DNA of 11,013 nt. It comes from Thermoplasmata archaeon (lineage in GTDB: Archaea; Thermoplasmatota; Thermoplasmata; Thermoplasmatales; Thermoplasmataceae). Both the position numbers and the translations under genes were made by a program. Positions 1 to 6,590 of the stretch are shown here, piece after piece (positions within the stretch are counted from its first letter, which is position 1; each line of letters starts with the position of its first letter). Where the stretch lies: positions 1 to 11,013 of the forward strand of contig JAJZXT010000152.1 in the NCBI GenBank assembly GCA_021806355.1, written 5' to 3'. The notes beneath the pieces are model-generated. The model searched no databases and was not told where the DNA came from. It saw nothing but the letters and a program-made list of their open reading frames with translations.

Positions 1-3
1 GGT

Positions 4-585
4 TTGGTCCCCTATGAGATGGAACCTGGCGGAATGTCTCCCGAACTGAGTTCATTTATTGCTACGAACAAGGAAAACTCTAAGTTAACAAAGATTCATG
101 GCATGGACAAAGAACTTGACAGAGCATACAAGCTGCAAAAGGTGATTAACGCCTTTCTGCTAAACAAGAATACCGGGGAAGGGAGGCGGGTTCGGCTGCT
201 TGAAGAGAATATTGACCGGCTTTCCATCAGAATACCAAGATCATCCAGCCTTGAAGGTCTGGATATCAAAAGTAAAAAAACTATCTCAGAAACAGTGGAA
301 CCGGAAGAAAGATTGAGGCTCCTCGCCCTGATTGAATCTATGCGAGAGGATGATTTTATTAAAACCATGAATGGGGTAAAATTGGTGCTAACTAAATCGA
401 TCGATGGACTTGATGCAGAACCATTTCAGTTACAATTTTACTGTAATACCAGAGATCCAGTAAAAATATCAGTAAATTTGTGCATAATACATCTAAAGGG
501 TGAGGAAGCATCAATAGAATATGAAAATGAGTTCCGGCAAAATCTATTTCACTCTCTTCTAAATACACTTCATGAACTTATATGA
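4..585 (+). CDS. hypothetical protein, possibly 5'-partial
   Basis: I do not recognise this 193-residue protein. It is soluble, with no signal peptide or membrane segment. The N-terminal half is charged and likely helical. Residues about 130-190 alternate hydrophobic residues in short stretches that look like beta strands, followed by a final helix. The frame is open to the first base of the window: TTG at 4 is only the first available start, ATG at 19 and 34 are alternatives, and the real start may lie upstream. The stop overlaps the ATG of the next gene (ATGA), so the two are probably translated together and may work together. Arginine codons are mixed (5 of 12 are CGN), unlike the AGG/AGA-only genes further right, which suggests a transferred or accessory origin. 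Function unknown. Confidence 0.6.
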   Translation: MVPYEMEPGGMSPELSSFIATNKENSKLTKIHGMDKELDRAYKLQKVINAFLLNKNTGEGRRVRLLEENIDRLSIRIPRSSSLEGLDIKSKKTISETVEPEERLRLLALIESMREDDFIKTMNGVKLVLTKSIDGLDAEPFQLQFYCNTRDPVKISVNLCIIHLKGEEASIEYENEFRQNLFHSLLNTLHELI

Positions 586-1250
586 ATCCTAAAAGTTTAG
601 AATCAAATTTTTCTGGAGCAGAGGCACCTCGCAAGGATAGTAAAGCTGGATTAAAGAAAACAGGGAAAAAGGGGCATTCTAATATTTTACAGATAAAAGT
701 GGCCATAAAAGGCATACGCCCTTCGATCTGGAGAAAATTACTGGTCAATTCCGATGCAACACTTCACGATCTGCATCTTATGATTCAGGCGGTCTTTGGA
801 TGGGAAAATTACCATCTTTATGAGTTTTACATTGGGCGAAATAACTATACTACGTCTTATGTTTTGGAAGAAGATGATCAGGATGCGATAGATTCAAGTG
901 GAGTGACACTTGAAGATCTTCACTTGCAGGAAGGTAATAAATTTACTTATGTGTATGATTTCGGAGATAACTGGGAACATCTGGTTTCAGTTGATAAGAT
1001 TCTGCCTCCGGATCCATCTGTCCTATTGCCATCATGCATAGGCGGAAAGAGAAAATGCCCTCCTGAAGACTGTGGTGGTGTCTATGGATATTATAACATT
1101 CTTAAGGAAGCTAAAGACCCTCAGGATCCTGAGCATGAGGCTTCAGCTCAATGGCTTGGGGAATACGACCCGGAAGAGTTTGATATGGAATCTACAGACT
1201 TTGATGTCTTGGGTTATAAGGGAATGGAAGATCTATCCGATACAACGTGA
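582..1250 (+). CDS. plasmid pRiA4b ORF-3 family protein
   Basis: A 222-residue protein matching the plasmid pRiA4b ORF-3-like family (PF07929 type). After a Lys/Ser-rich lead of about 35 residues comes the typical core: a beta strand with 'IKGIRPSIWRKL', the 'LHDLHLMIQAVFGWENYHLYEF' stretch (about 63-84), then 'YVYDFGDNWEH' (about 123-133) and 'PPEDCGGVYGYY' (about 159-170). These are the recognisable conserved blocks of the family. The biochemical role of the family is not established; members are frequent on plasmids and in accessory regions. The start is the ATG overlapping the stop of the upstream gene, implying translational coupling. Three of five Arg codons are CGN and AGG is absent, unlike the core genes here. 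Family assignment is firm; function is unknown. Confidence 0.88.
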   Translation: MNPKSLESNFSGAEAPRKDSKAGLKKTGKKGHSNILQIKVAIKGIRPSIWRKLLVNSDATLHDLHLMIQAVFGWENYHLYEFYIGRNNYTTSYVLEEDDQDAIDSSGVTLEDLHLQEGNKFTYVYDFGDNWEHLVSVDKILPPDPSVLLPSCIGGKRKCPPEDCGGVYGYYNILKEAKDPQDPEHEASAQWLGEYDPEEFDMESTDFDVLGYKGMEDLSDTT

Positions 1251-1269
1251 GGAGATGAATGCGATTATT

Positions 1270-1334
1270 TCCAGTATTATTCTGGATTTTAACATGAATT
1301 AATAAAGCGATCAAACGCAAACGAGATAATTTTT
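1270..1334 (+). terminator. possible terminator region after the pRiA4b-like gene
   Basis: About 20 nt after the stop of the pRiA4b-like gene there is a small inverted repeat, TCCAG (1270-1274) and CTGGA (1282-1286) with a 7-nt loop, followed by TTTT. A second T-tract of five lies at 1330-1334. Archaeal termination mainly needs T-tracts, so either could end the rightward transcript before the converging radical SAM gene. The rest of the 1251-1453 gap shows no further gene or RNA that I can recognise. Confidence 0.35.
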
Positions 1335-1453
1335 CCCCTGAATTCACATTTTCCTTCATTTTATTTCACATTGCTCATATCGATCTGAAATTACATCTCA
1401 CAAATTATGCTTCGATCCACCTATCATTCAGAGACACGATCAGCTCCGCACGA

Positions 1454-3184
1454 TCATGCATTGATAATATAACTTCTCATCATGTTCATCATAGAATAGA
1501 GAAAAATCAAGATGGATACCCCGGTAATCCCATGTTTTCTGGACCACTCAATCTCCTTCACCAGATAGGTCAAGTGCTTGCTCATGTCTTCATGGGCATC
1601 ATAATCTGCTCCATTGATGTACGACATTATATTGTGGACGATCTTCTGTTTCTCATGGAATTCAATGTAGCCAAGTTTTGAACCAATCTCAACCATCTTG
1701 ATTCCGGATAGGTAGGTCGCCTCTACCATGTCTTTTTTTGACATCCACCGTGTGTCATAATTAATGAATTCGTCCCACTGTTTTCCCCTGTCCAGGAGCT
1801 CGTAAAAGTCCATAACGCCTTTAGTGTAAATATTAAATCCATACCTGTCCGGCATTTCATAAAAAAGCGATCCCGGATCAATGAAGGGGGCCAGCGGCGA
1901 TATAAAGCCATAGAGTGGCATTTCCTTTGAATTATATGTTTTCAGCAATCTTTCCATATAGTCTGTATCCTCTATGACAGAATCCTTTGTCTGGAAAGGC
2001 AAGCCTATCGAAAAATATATGTCAAATTTTCTTGAGCCAAATTCCCTGGCAAGTTCAACAGATTTTTCAAGCTGTTCATTCGTGTAAAACCTTCCGGTTT
2101 CCTCCCTTATCTTCTTTATTGATGAATCCGGGGATATCTCACAGGCGAAATTGTCCACATTCTTTGAGAGCTCCATGAAATATTCCCTTCCGGGAGGAAC
2201 GAAGTATTCTGTCAGGAGGGGAAGGTCAATGCCTCGATCCTTGAGTTCCTTGAAAAACTTCAGGTAATAATCAGGGCCGGCTTGGTTCAGGTCACCCGCA
2301 ATGAATACCGGTGAATTTATAGTATCCTGAACTATCTCAATCTCGTCTGCAACTCTTCCAGGATCCCTCCTCACAGGGGAAGACTCGTAATACCTGCTTT
2401 TATACGCAAAATTGGAACCTCCACAGAACCCGCAGTTAAACTGGCATCCTCGTTGGATTATGGTCATGCCCATTGGATTCTTGATCCATGAATAATAGGG
2501 CAAATGACCCTTAATGTCATGGTATAATATTGAATTCTTGACCAATATTCCATAGTTAATGAAAACCGCATCCGTGGGATTCCTGTCTTTCAGGGGTTCG
2601 TTATGGTATGTCCTGCCTTCCTTTCTGTACCAGAGATTGGGAACACCTTCAAGAGGCCTGCTGCCTTCAAGGGTTCTCATTAGGGTAATGAGCTGCTTTT
2701 CGACAAAATCACCGGCCAGTATAAAATCCACATCATTGTTTTTCTCCATTATTTCCCCAGCAAAATAGCTTGAGGAAAATCCTCCAAGGAGCACTTTCTT
2801 ATCTGGATGGTACTTCTTGATGATCTTTGCTATGTTGAATGCCCCATGAACATGAGGCAGCCAGTGGAAATCAATGCCAAAAATGTCTGCATCCATGTTC
2901 CTTATGTATTTCTCGGCATCGAATTTTGCACTGTCCAGCATCAAGACGGCTAGATTGGAAATTCTTCCTGAGAAGCCATTATCAAGAACGTGATTCAGCA
3001 TGCTGACAAAGCCTATCGGGTACATCTCGAAAAGAGGGGTAGAAGGAATCACGTCGCCTATGGGCCCTTCCTTGATTTCTCGTTTTCTGAAATCATAGAT
3101 GCTGGGGGCATGCACAAACGCGATATCTGATTTCATGGACTTACAATCAGTAAGCGGCTGCGAGGGTATAATGAATAGCTTCAA
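1454..3184 (-). CDS. B12-binding domain/radical SAM protein (Ta0216-like)
   Basis: A radical SAM enzyme of up to 576 residues. Residues about 75-180 form a Rossmann-like cobalamin-binding domain ('VLLGGFSSSYFA', 'DFILAGD'), with D105-F-H107 where a DxHxxG motif would begin but Pro in place of the Gly. The radical SAM core follows, with the cluster motif C247-x3-C251-x2-C254 in 'QRGCQFNCGFCGGSN'. Later blocks such as 'CEISPDSS' and 'YFSIGLPFQT' fit the core barrel. The architecture and length resemble the Thermoplasma Ta0216 family (TIGR04190 as I recall). The substrate is unknown; a methyl transfer or rearrangement is possible. The longest frame starts at TTG (3184). ATG at 3136 (Met17, 'MKSDIAFVHAPS') is a more convincing start, giving 560 residues. 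It lies downstream of coaA by 32 nt (80 nt from Met17) on the same strand and is probably co-transcribed. Confidence 0.85.
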   Translation of the reverse strand: MKLFIIPSQPLTDCKSMKSDIAFVHAPSIYDFRKREIKEGPIGDVIPSTPLFEMYPIGFVSMLNHVLDNGFSGRISNLAVLMLDSAKFDAEKYIRNMDADIFGIDFHWLPHVHGAFNIAKIIKKYHPDKKVLLGGFSSSYFAGEIMEKNNDVDFILAGDFVEKQLITLMRTLEGSRPLEGVPNLWYRKEGRTYHNEPLKDRNPTDAVFINYGILVKNSILYHDIKGHLPYYSWIKNPMGMTIIQRGCQFNCGFCGGSNFAYKSRYYESSPVRRDPGRVADEIEIVQDTINSPVFIAGDLNQAGPDYYLKFFKELKDRGIDLPLLTEYFVPPGREYFMELSKNVDNFACEISPDSSIKKIREETGRFYTNEQLEKSVELAREFGSRKFDIYFSIGLPFQTKDSVIEDTDYMERLLKTYNSKEMPLYGFISPLAPFIDPGSLFYEMPDRYGFNIYTKGVMDFYELLDRGKQWDEFINYDTRWMSKKDMVEATYLSGIKMVEIGSKLGYIEFHEKQKIVHNIMSYINGADYDAHEDMSKHLTYLVKEIEWSRKHGITGVSILIFLYSMMNMMRSYIINA

Positions 3185-3216
3185 TGGAACGGTCGAATAA
3201 AATTGTTGTTTCTTTC

Positions 3217-4164
3217 CTATATTTTCCTGATCAATACCTTATTCACGGAATGGTCTTTTTCCTTCTTAAGGATCAGGTGGGCATGGTATTTTGTGTTTTC
3301 AATGTTCTCCCTCAGGTTCTTCCCGTTGATCCTGTTCCAGATGTCAGATGCTATCCTTAAAGCCTCATCTTCCGGAATATTATAGTATCCCCTGAAATAG
3401 GATTCCGGGTTCTTGAACCTCGTTTCCCTCAAGATCTTGAACCGTTCCAGAAACCAGTTCTTTATATCTGCCTCTTCAGCATCGACATAAATGGAAAAGT
3501 CGAAGAAATCGGAGACAATAAGCTCAGGTTCCCTTGCACGAATCGACCTGGTACCTGTCTGAAGGACATTCAACCCTTCAAAAATTATGATGTCTGGCTC
3601 ATCAATCTCAAGGAATTGATCAGGAACGATATCATATACGAGATGTGAATAGATTGGAGCCTTCAGGTTCCTCAGCCCGGACTTCAGGTCGTAAAGGAAC
3701 TTTATCATCCTTCTCAGGTCATAGCTTTCAGGAAACCCTTTTCTTTCCATAAGGTTCCTGCTTTCCAGTTCCCTGTTTGTGAGAAGAAAACCATCCGTAG
3801 TGACGATATAGACCCTTGGTTTTGAGGGCCAGCCTGAGATGAGTGCTTTCAGAATCCTCGCGGTTGTGCTTTTACCTACCGCTACGCTCCCTGCTATCCC
3901 AATTATATATGGAACCTTTCCGTGTGTCTTCCGGAAGAAATCTGCCCTTCTAGAGATCAGCCGGCCATAATTGTCATAATATATTCTCAGTAATTTTGAT
4001 ATGGGGGCATAAATCTCCTCAACCTCCTTAATTGAGAGGTTCTCGTTTATTCCCCTGATCTCCAGCAATTCCTCTTCGGTAATGTTGATTTTCTCCCTTT
4101 CCCGGAGTTTTTTCCATTCGTCTCTCTCCACTTCCAAAAATGGAGAGGGGAGATTTTCGGTCAT
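3217..4164 (-). CDS. coaA: type I pantothenate kinase (bacterial CoaA type)
   Basis: Phosphorylates pantothenate with ATP to give 4'-phosphopantothenate, the first step of the bacterial CoA route. The 315-residue protein aligns end to end with E. coli CoaA (316 residues), about half identical by eye. It has the P-loop 'GSVAVGKST' (92-100, Lys98), 'TTDGF' (122-126, Asp124), 'KGFPESYD' (142-149), 'PIYSHLVYD' (170-178, His174), 'EGLNVLQ' (196-202), 'VSDFFDFSIYVDA' and 'PESYF' (253-257). Most archaea instead use pantoate kinase and phosphopantothenate synthetase. Thermoplasmatales are reported to lack pantoate kinase, and Picrophilus torridus has a type I-like kinase (PTO0232, from memory). The ATG overlaps the stop of the upstream transporter by 4 nt, so the two are coupled. 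The E. coli feedback residue Phe247 appears to be Leu245 here. Assignment is strong. Confidence 0.96.
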   Translation of the reverse strand: MTENLPSPFLEVERDEWKKLREREKINITEEELLEIRGINENLSIKEVEEIYAPISKLLRIYYDNYGRLISRRADFFRKTHGKVPYIIGIAGSVAVGKSTTARILKALISGWPSKPRVYIVTTDGFLLTNRELESRNLMERKGFPESYDLRRMIKFLYDLKSGLRNLKAPIYSHLVYDIVPDQFLEIDEPDIIIFEGLNVLQTGTRSIRAREPELIVSDFFDFSIYVDAEEADIKNWFLERFKILRETRFKNPESYFRGYYNIPEDEALRIASDIWNRINGKNLRENIENTKYHAHLILKKEKDHSVNKVLIRKI

Positions 4165-5513
4165 CTAGTTATCGGATCAGATATTGTTTTCTTCTCTAAA
4201 TCGATTTCCGTCAACGTTTCACTTGTAAGAAGTGTTCCTAATACCAATACGATTGTTGCGAAAATAGTTATATACATCCAAGCAACGGTGAAGTAGTTGC
4301 TGAATAGCACATCAGCAATCGCAATAAATGACAACCCGAATGCTCCTATTGTACCACCAAGGTTGTAGACGACTCCTATCCCTGTCGTCCTGAACTTCTT
4401 TGAGAATTTTTCCGCAAGGAATATCGGGATGACAGCGAAAATTGCTGCCTCAAAGAATGCCTGGATCGAAAGTGCAGTCACGGTAACATATGGTGAAGAA
4501 TTTGAAGCAATCATCTCAATGGGTATTGAAATTATAAGAAATGCAAGTGATAAAATTACCATTGATTTTTTTCTTAAGATTAAGCGTGTTGATATAAAGG
4601 CTCCAAAGAAAACTCCAGCAAGAGATACCACATTTATGATCATTATGTAGATGAAATCAAACTTTGCAAAACCAGCAGCGAAGTTGGCATTTAACAGAAC
4701 GATAAAATAATATCCAAACGTGACAGAGTTTACGGTTAAAAGACCACCTATTATGATCACGAGGATCAGAAATTCGCTTATTGATTGCAATCCCTTTGAG
4801 GATAGCATTGAAACAATTGGAACTTTATCAGTTTCCTGTTTTTCAAGCACTTCTGCGAACACCCTGGTTTCTGTGGAAAAATACCTGAAAATTAAGGATA
4901 TTAGCCCCGGGATAATTGATATGAGAAACAGGTATCTGAAGCCGTAGGTATAGTAATAGCTGCCCATATCGCTTGATAAAAAGAATGATACAAGGGCAAT
5001 CAGGACAAAGCCCATCCCAAAGCCGCTCTGTACAAACGCACCAACCCAGAGCCTCTTTTCCGCTGGAACAGATTCAAGGGATAAAGCCGTTCCTCCACCA
5101 TATTCCGCGCCTGCAAAGAAACCTACTATGAACGAAATCAGATAGATCAGAATCGCTGAAAAATAACCTATTGAATCAAATCCTGGAACAAAGAAAATAA
5201 GGAAATTTGCAAAGGAAAAAATTGGAACCGATATTATCAACATGGTTCTGCGGCCAATCTTATCTCCTATGTAATTTCCCATAATTGCTGAGCCCAGGAA
5301 CCTTGAAATTCCTCCCGCCAGTGCGAAACCTAGTGTGGAAAACAGGAAGCCAAGGCCAAGAAAAGCGTTGTTTGGGAAGAATATGCCCCTTATTGCTGGG
5401 ATAGACACAATTGTCAACAGGTACGTTAAGGAAATGAAACCGTCAATTAACCATCCTGACCAGGACGATAATATATTAACCCATGGCATTTTAACATTAT
5501 TTGATGTTTGCAT
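4161..5513 (-). CDS. MFS transporter, metabolite:H+ symporter type
   Basis: An integral membrane carrier of 450 residues with about 12 hydrophobic spans. The signature 'GNYIGDKIGRR' (79-89), preceded by 'SRFLGSAI', is the loop 2-3 MFS motif in the form seen in the metabolite:H+ symporter branch (ProP/KgtP/ShiA-like). The block 'GFFAGAEYGGGTALSLESVP' (131-150) followed by 'RLWVGAFVQSGFGMG' also fits that branch. A charged central loop (about 213-230) separates the two six-helix halves. The substrate cannot be read from sequence. Its stop overlaps the start of coaA (ATGA), so import of pantothenate or another CoA precursor is a reasonable inference, not a demonstrated role. It is the first gene of the leftward unit, with AT-rich promoter elements just upstream at 5541-5576. 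In an acidophile a proton symporter would exploit the large inward proton gradient. Confidence 0.88.
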   Translation of the reverse strand: MQTSNNVKMPWVNILSSWSGWLIDGFISLTYLLTIVSIPAIRGIFFPNNAFLGLGFLFSTLGFALAGGISRFLGSAIMGNYIGDKIGRRTMLIISVPIFSFANFLIFFVPGFDSIGYFSAILIYLISFIVGFFAGAEYGGGTALSLESVPAEKRLWVGAFVQSGFGMGFVLIALVSFFLSSDMGSYYYTYGFRYLFLISIIPGLISLIFRYFSTETRVFAEVLEKQETDKVPIVSMLSSKGLQSISEFLILVIIIGGLLTVNSVTFGYYFIVLLNANFAAGFAKFDFIYIMIINVVSLAGVFFGAFISTRLILRKKSMVILSLAFLIISIPIEMIASNSSPYVTVTALSIQAFFEAAIFAVIPIFLAEKFSKKFRTTGIGVVYNLGGTIGAFGLSFIAIADVLFSNYFTVAWMYITIFATIVLVLGTLLTSETLTEIDLEKKTISDPITR

Positions 5514-5540
5514 TGAATTCAGCCGTAATTTTCCGACGGT

Positions 5541-5576
5541 ATTTATAGTTTATATTTAAGGTACCAATTTATATAC
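5541..5576 (-). promoter_or_regulatory. TATA-like promoter elements for the MFS-coaA-radical SAM unit
   Basis: Read on the minus strand, three TATA-like boxes precede the ATG at 5513: CTATAAAT (5541-5548), TTAAATATAA (about 5550-5558) and TATATAAATT (5567-5576). The nearest would place the transcript start about 6 nt before the ATG, the farthest about 33 nt before it. No Shine-Dalgarno stands before the ATG, which favours a near-leaderless start. The motif TGGTA occurs twice on the minus strand (5574-5578 and 5562-5566), flanking the farthest box, and could bind a regulator. Confidence 0.5.
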
Positions 5577-5667
5577 CATTTCCCTTTTTTTATTCAGCAA
5601 TCTGCTCTTGAAAGGCGTCCCAATAGCTGAAAATTCATATTGTTTATCATGCACAAATTTCTCATAA

Positions 5668-5686
5668 CCTGTTCATGAACAACAGG
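5668..5686. promoter_or_regulatory. nested palindrome, candidate operator upstream of prs
   Basis: CCTGTTCATGAACAACAGG contains 6-nt arms CCTGTT/AACAGG around a 7-nt centre, and within it GTTCATGAAC is a perfect 10-nt palindrome (5671-5680). Looser outer arms (TTTCT on the left, AGAAA on the right) extend the symmetry. It lies about 18 nt upstream of the prs TATA box in the divergent intergenic region, where a dimeric archaeal regulator could bind. No regulator gene is present in the window. Function is inferred from symmetry and position only. Confidence 0.35.
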
Positions 5687-5703
5687 AGAAAAATTCCCAA
5701 TCA

Positions 5704-5712
5704 TTTTATAAA
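5704..5712 (+). promoter_or_regulatory. TATA box of prs-kptA
   Basis: TTTTATAAA is centred about 25 nt before the prs ATG at 5733. Archaeal transcription begins roughly 25 nt after the box centre, so the mRNA should start at or next to the ATG, giving a leaderless message. No Shine-Dalgarno is seen before this ATG, which agrees. Confidence 0.65.
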
Positions 5713-5732
5713 TTCAAGTAATTGGCAGCTTA

Positions 5733-6590
5733 ATGTTCCTCGTTTCGACGAAAAACTGCACGAATGCTGCAATTGAAATATCCAACAAGGCTGATTTGCA
5801 CTTTATCATGACCGAAGTCAAAAGGTTTCCAGATGAAGAGTTATATGTCAGGATCGTCGAATCCGTAAAAGGCAGTGAGGTTATTGCCATTGGGAACACC
5901 AGGGAGGATTCGGAAGCACTTGAGTTTGTCCTTCTCCTTAATGCCCTGAGGGAAAACGGCGCTTCGAAAGTAATCGCTTTCCTTCCATACTTCGGATATG
6001 CGAGGCAGCACATGATATACAAGCCCGGCGAAGCAATTTCCTCAATGGTTCTTACAGAAATACTCTCAAAATATTCTGATGAAATCCTGACAATCAATAT
6101 CCATGATAACTCAACGATGAAATACAGCGAGAAGAAATTCAGGGTGATCAGCATGGTGAAACCCCTTGCAAAATATTTCTCAGGGAATGACATCGGAATG
6201 GTCATTGCCCCGGATGATGGCGCAATGCAGCTTGCCGAAGAAGCGGGAAAAGTGCTTCACGTGGAATCCAGGCACCTAGACAAGAAGAGGATCGACTCAA
6301 TAACTGTAAGTTACTCGGAGGCAAAGTTTAACGTCGCGGGGAAGAACATATTGCTGATCGACGACATAATTTCAACCGGGGGCACAATCAAGAAATCGAT
6401 CAAGATACTCCGCGAGATGGGAGCGAATAAAATATACGTGGGAGCTATTCATGGGATATTCATTAACAATTCAGGGGATGATATTGCAGGAATATGTGAT
6501 GAACTGGCAGTCACCGATACAATATATTCCAGATACAGTAAAATAAAGATATCAGATTCCATTGAAGAGATAATGAGTGAGGTGGTGTAA
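5733..6590 (+). CDS. prs: ribose-phosphate pyrophosphokinase (PRPP synthetase)
   Basis: Makes PRPP from ribose 5-phosphate and ATP for purine, pyrimidine, histidine and NAD synthesis in the cytosol. The 285-residue protein has the expected order of motifs: 'RFPDEELYVRI' (31-41), 'LPYFGYARQ' (84-92), 'NIHDNS' (122-127, with His124 at the metal/ATP site), a basic flexible loop 'HLDKKR' (181-186), and the PRPP-binding loop 'LIDDIISTGGTI' (208-219). The length equals the short archaeal form (about 285, as in Thermoplasma), not the about 315 of bacterial enzymes. The ATG at 5733 is supported by a TATA box 25 nt upstream. The stop codon directly abuts the kptA ATG, so the two form an operon. The last codons carry the kptA ribosome binding site. 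Confidence 0.95.
   Translation: MFLVSTKNCTNAAIEISNKADLHFIMTEVKRFPDEELYVRIVESVKGSEVIAIGNTREDSEALEFVLLLNALRENGASKVIAFLPYFGYARQHMIYKPGEAISSMVLTEILSKYSDEILTINIHDNSTMKYSEKKFRVISMVKPLAKYFSGNDIGMVIAPDDGAMQLAEEAGKVLHVESRHLDKKRIDSITVSYSEAKFNVAGKNILLIDDIISTGGTIKKSIKILREMGANKIYVGAIHGIFINNSGDDIAGICDELAVTDTIYSRYSKIKISDSIEEIMSEVV
6579..6584 (+). promoter_or_regulatory. Shine-Dalgarno of kptA
   Basis: GAGGTG matches the anti-Shine-Dalgarno end of 16S rRNA and sits 6 nt before the kptA ATG at 6591, inside the last codons of prs. It fixes the kptA start and contrasts with the leaderless first gene of the operon, a common archaeal arrangement. Confidence 0.7.

Noticed and set aside
1072..1302. A 76-residue + strand frame overlapping the end of the pRiA4b-like gene
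   Set aside because: It lies mostly inside a well-supported gene in another frame and has no family features or promoter of its own.
1251..1453. Possible small RNA or tRNA in the convergent gap
   Set aside because: I found no cloverleaf, conserved tRNA boxes or strong structure, only a weak hairpin and T-tracts.
5714..6205. A 163-residue minus-strand frame opposite prs
   Set aside because: It is antisense to a clear PRPP synthetase with all motifs. Its composition is that of a shadow frame and it has no domain.
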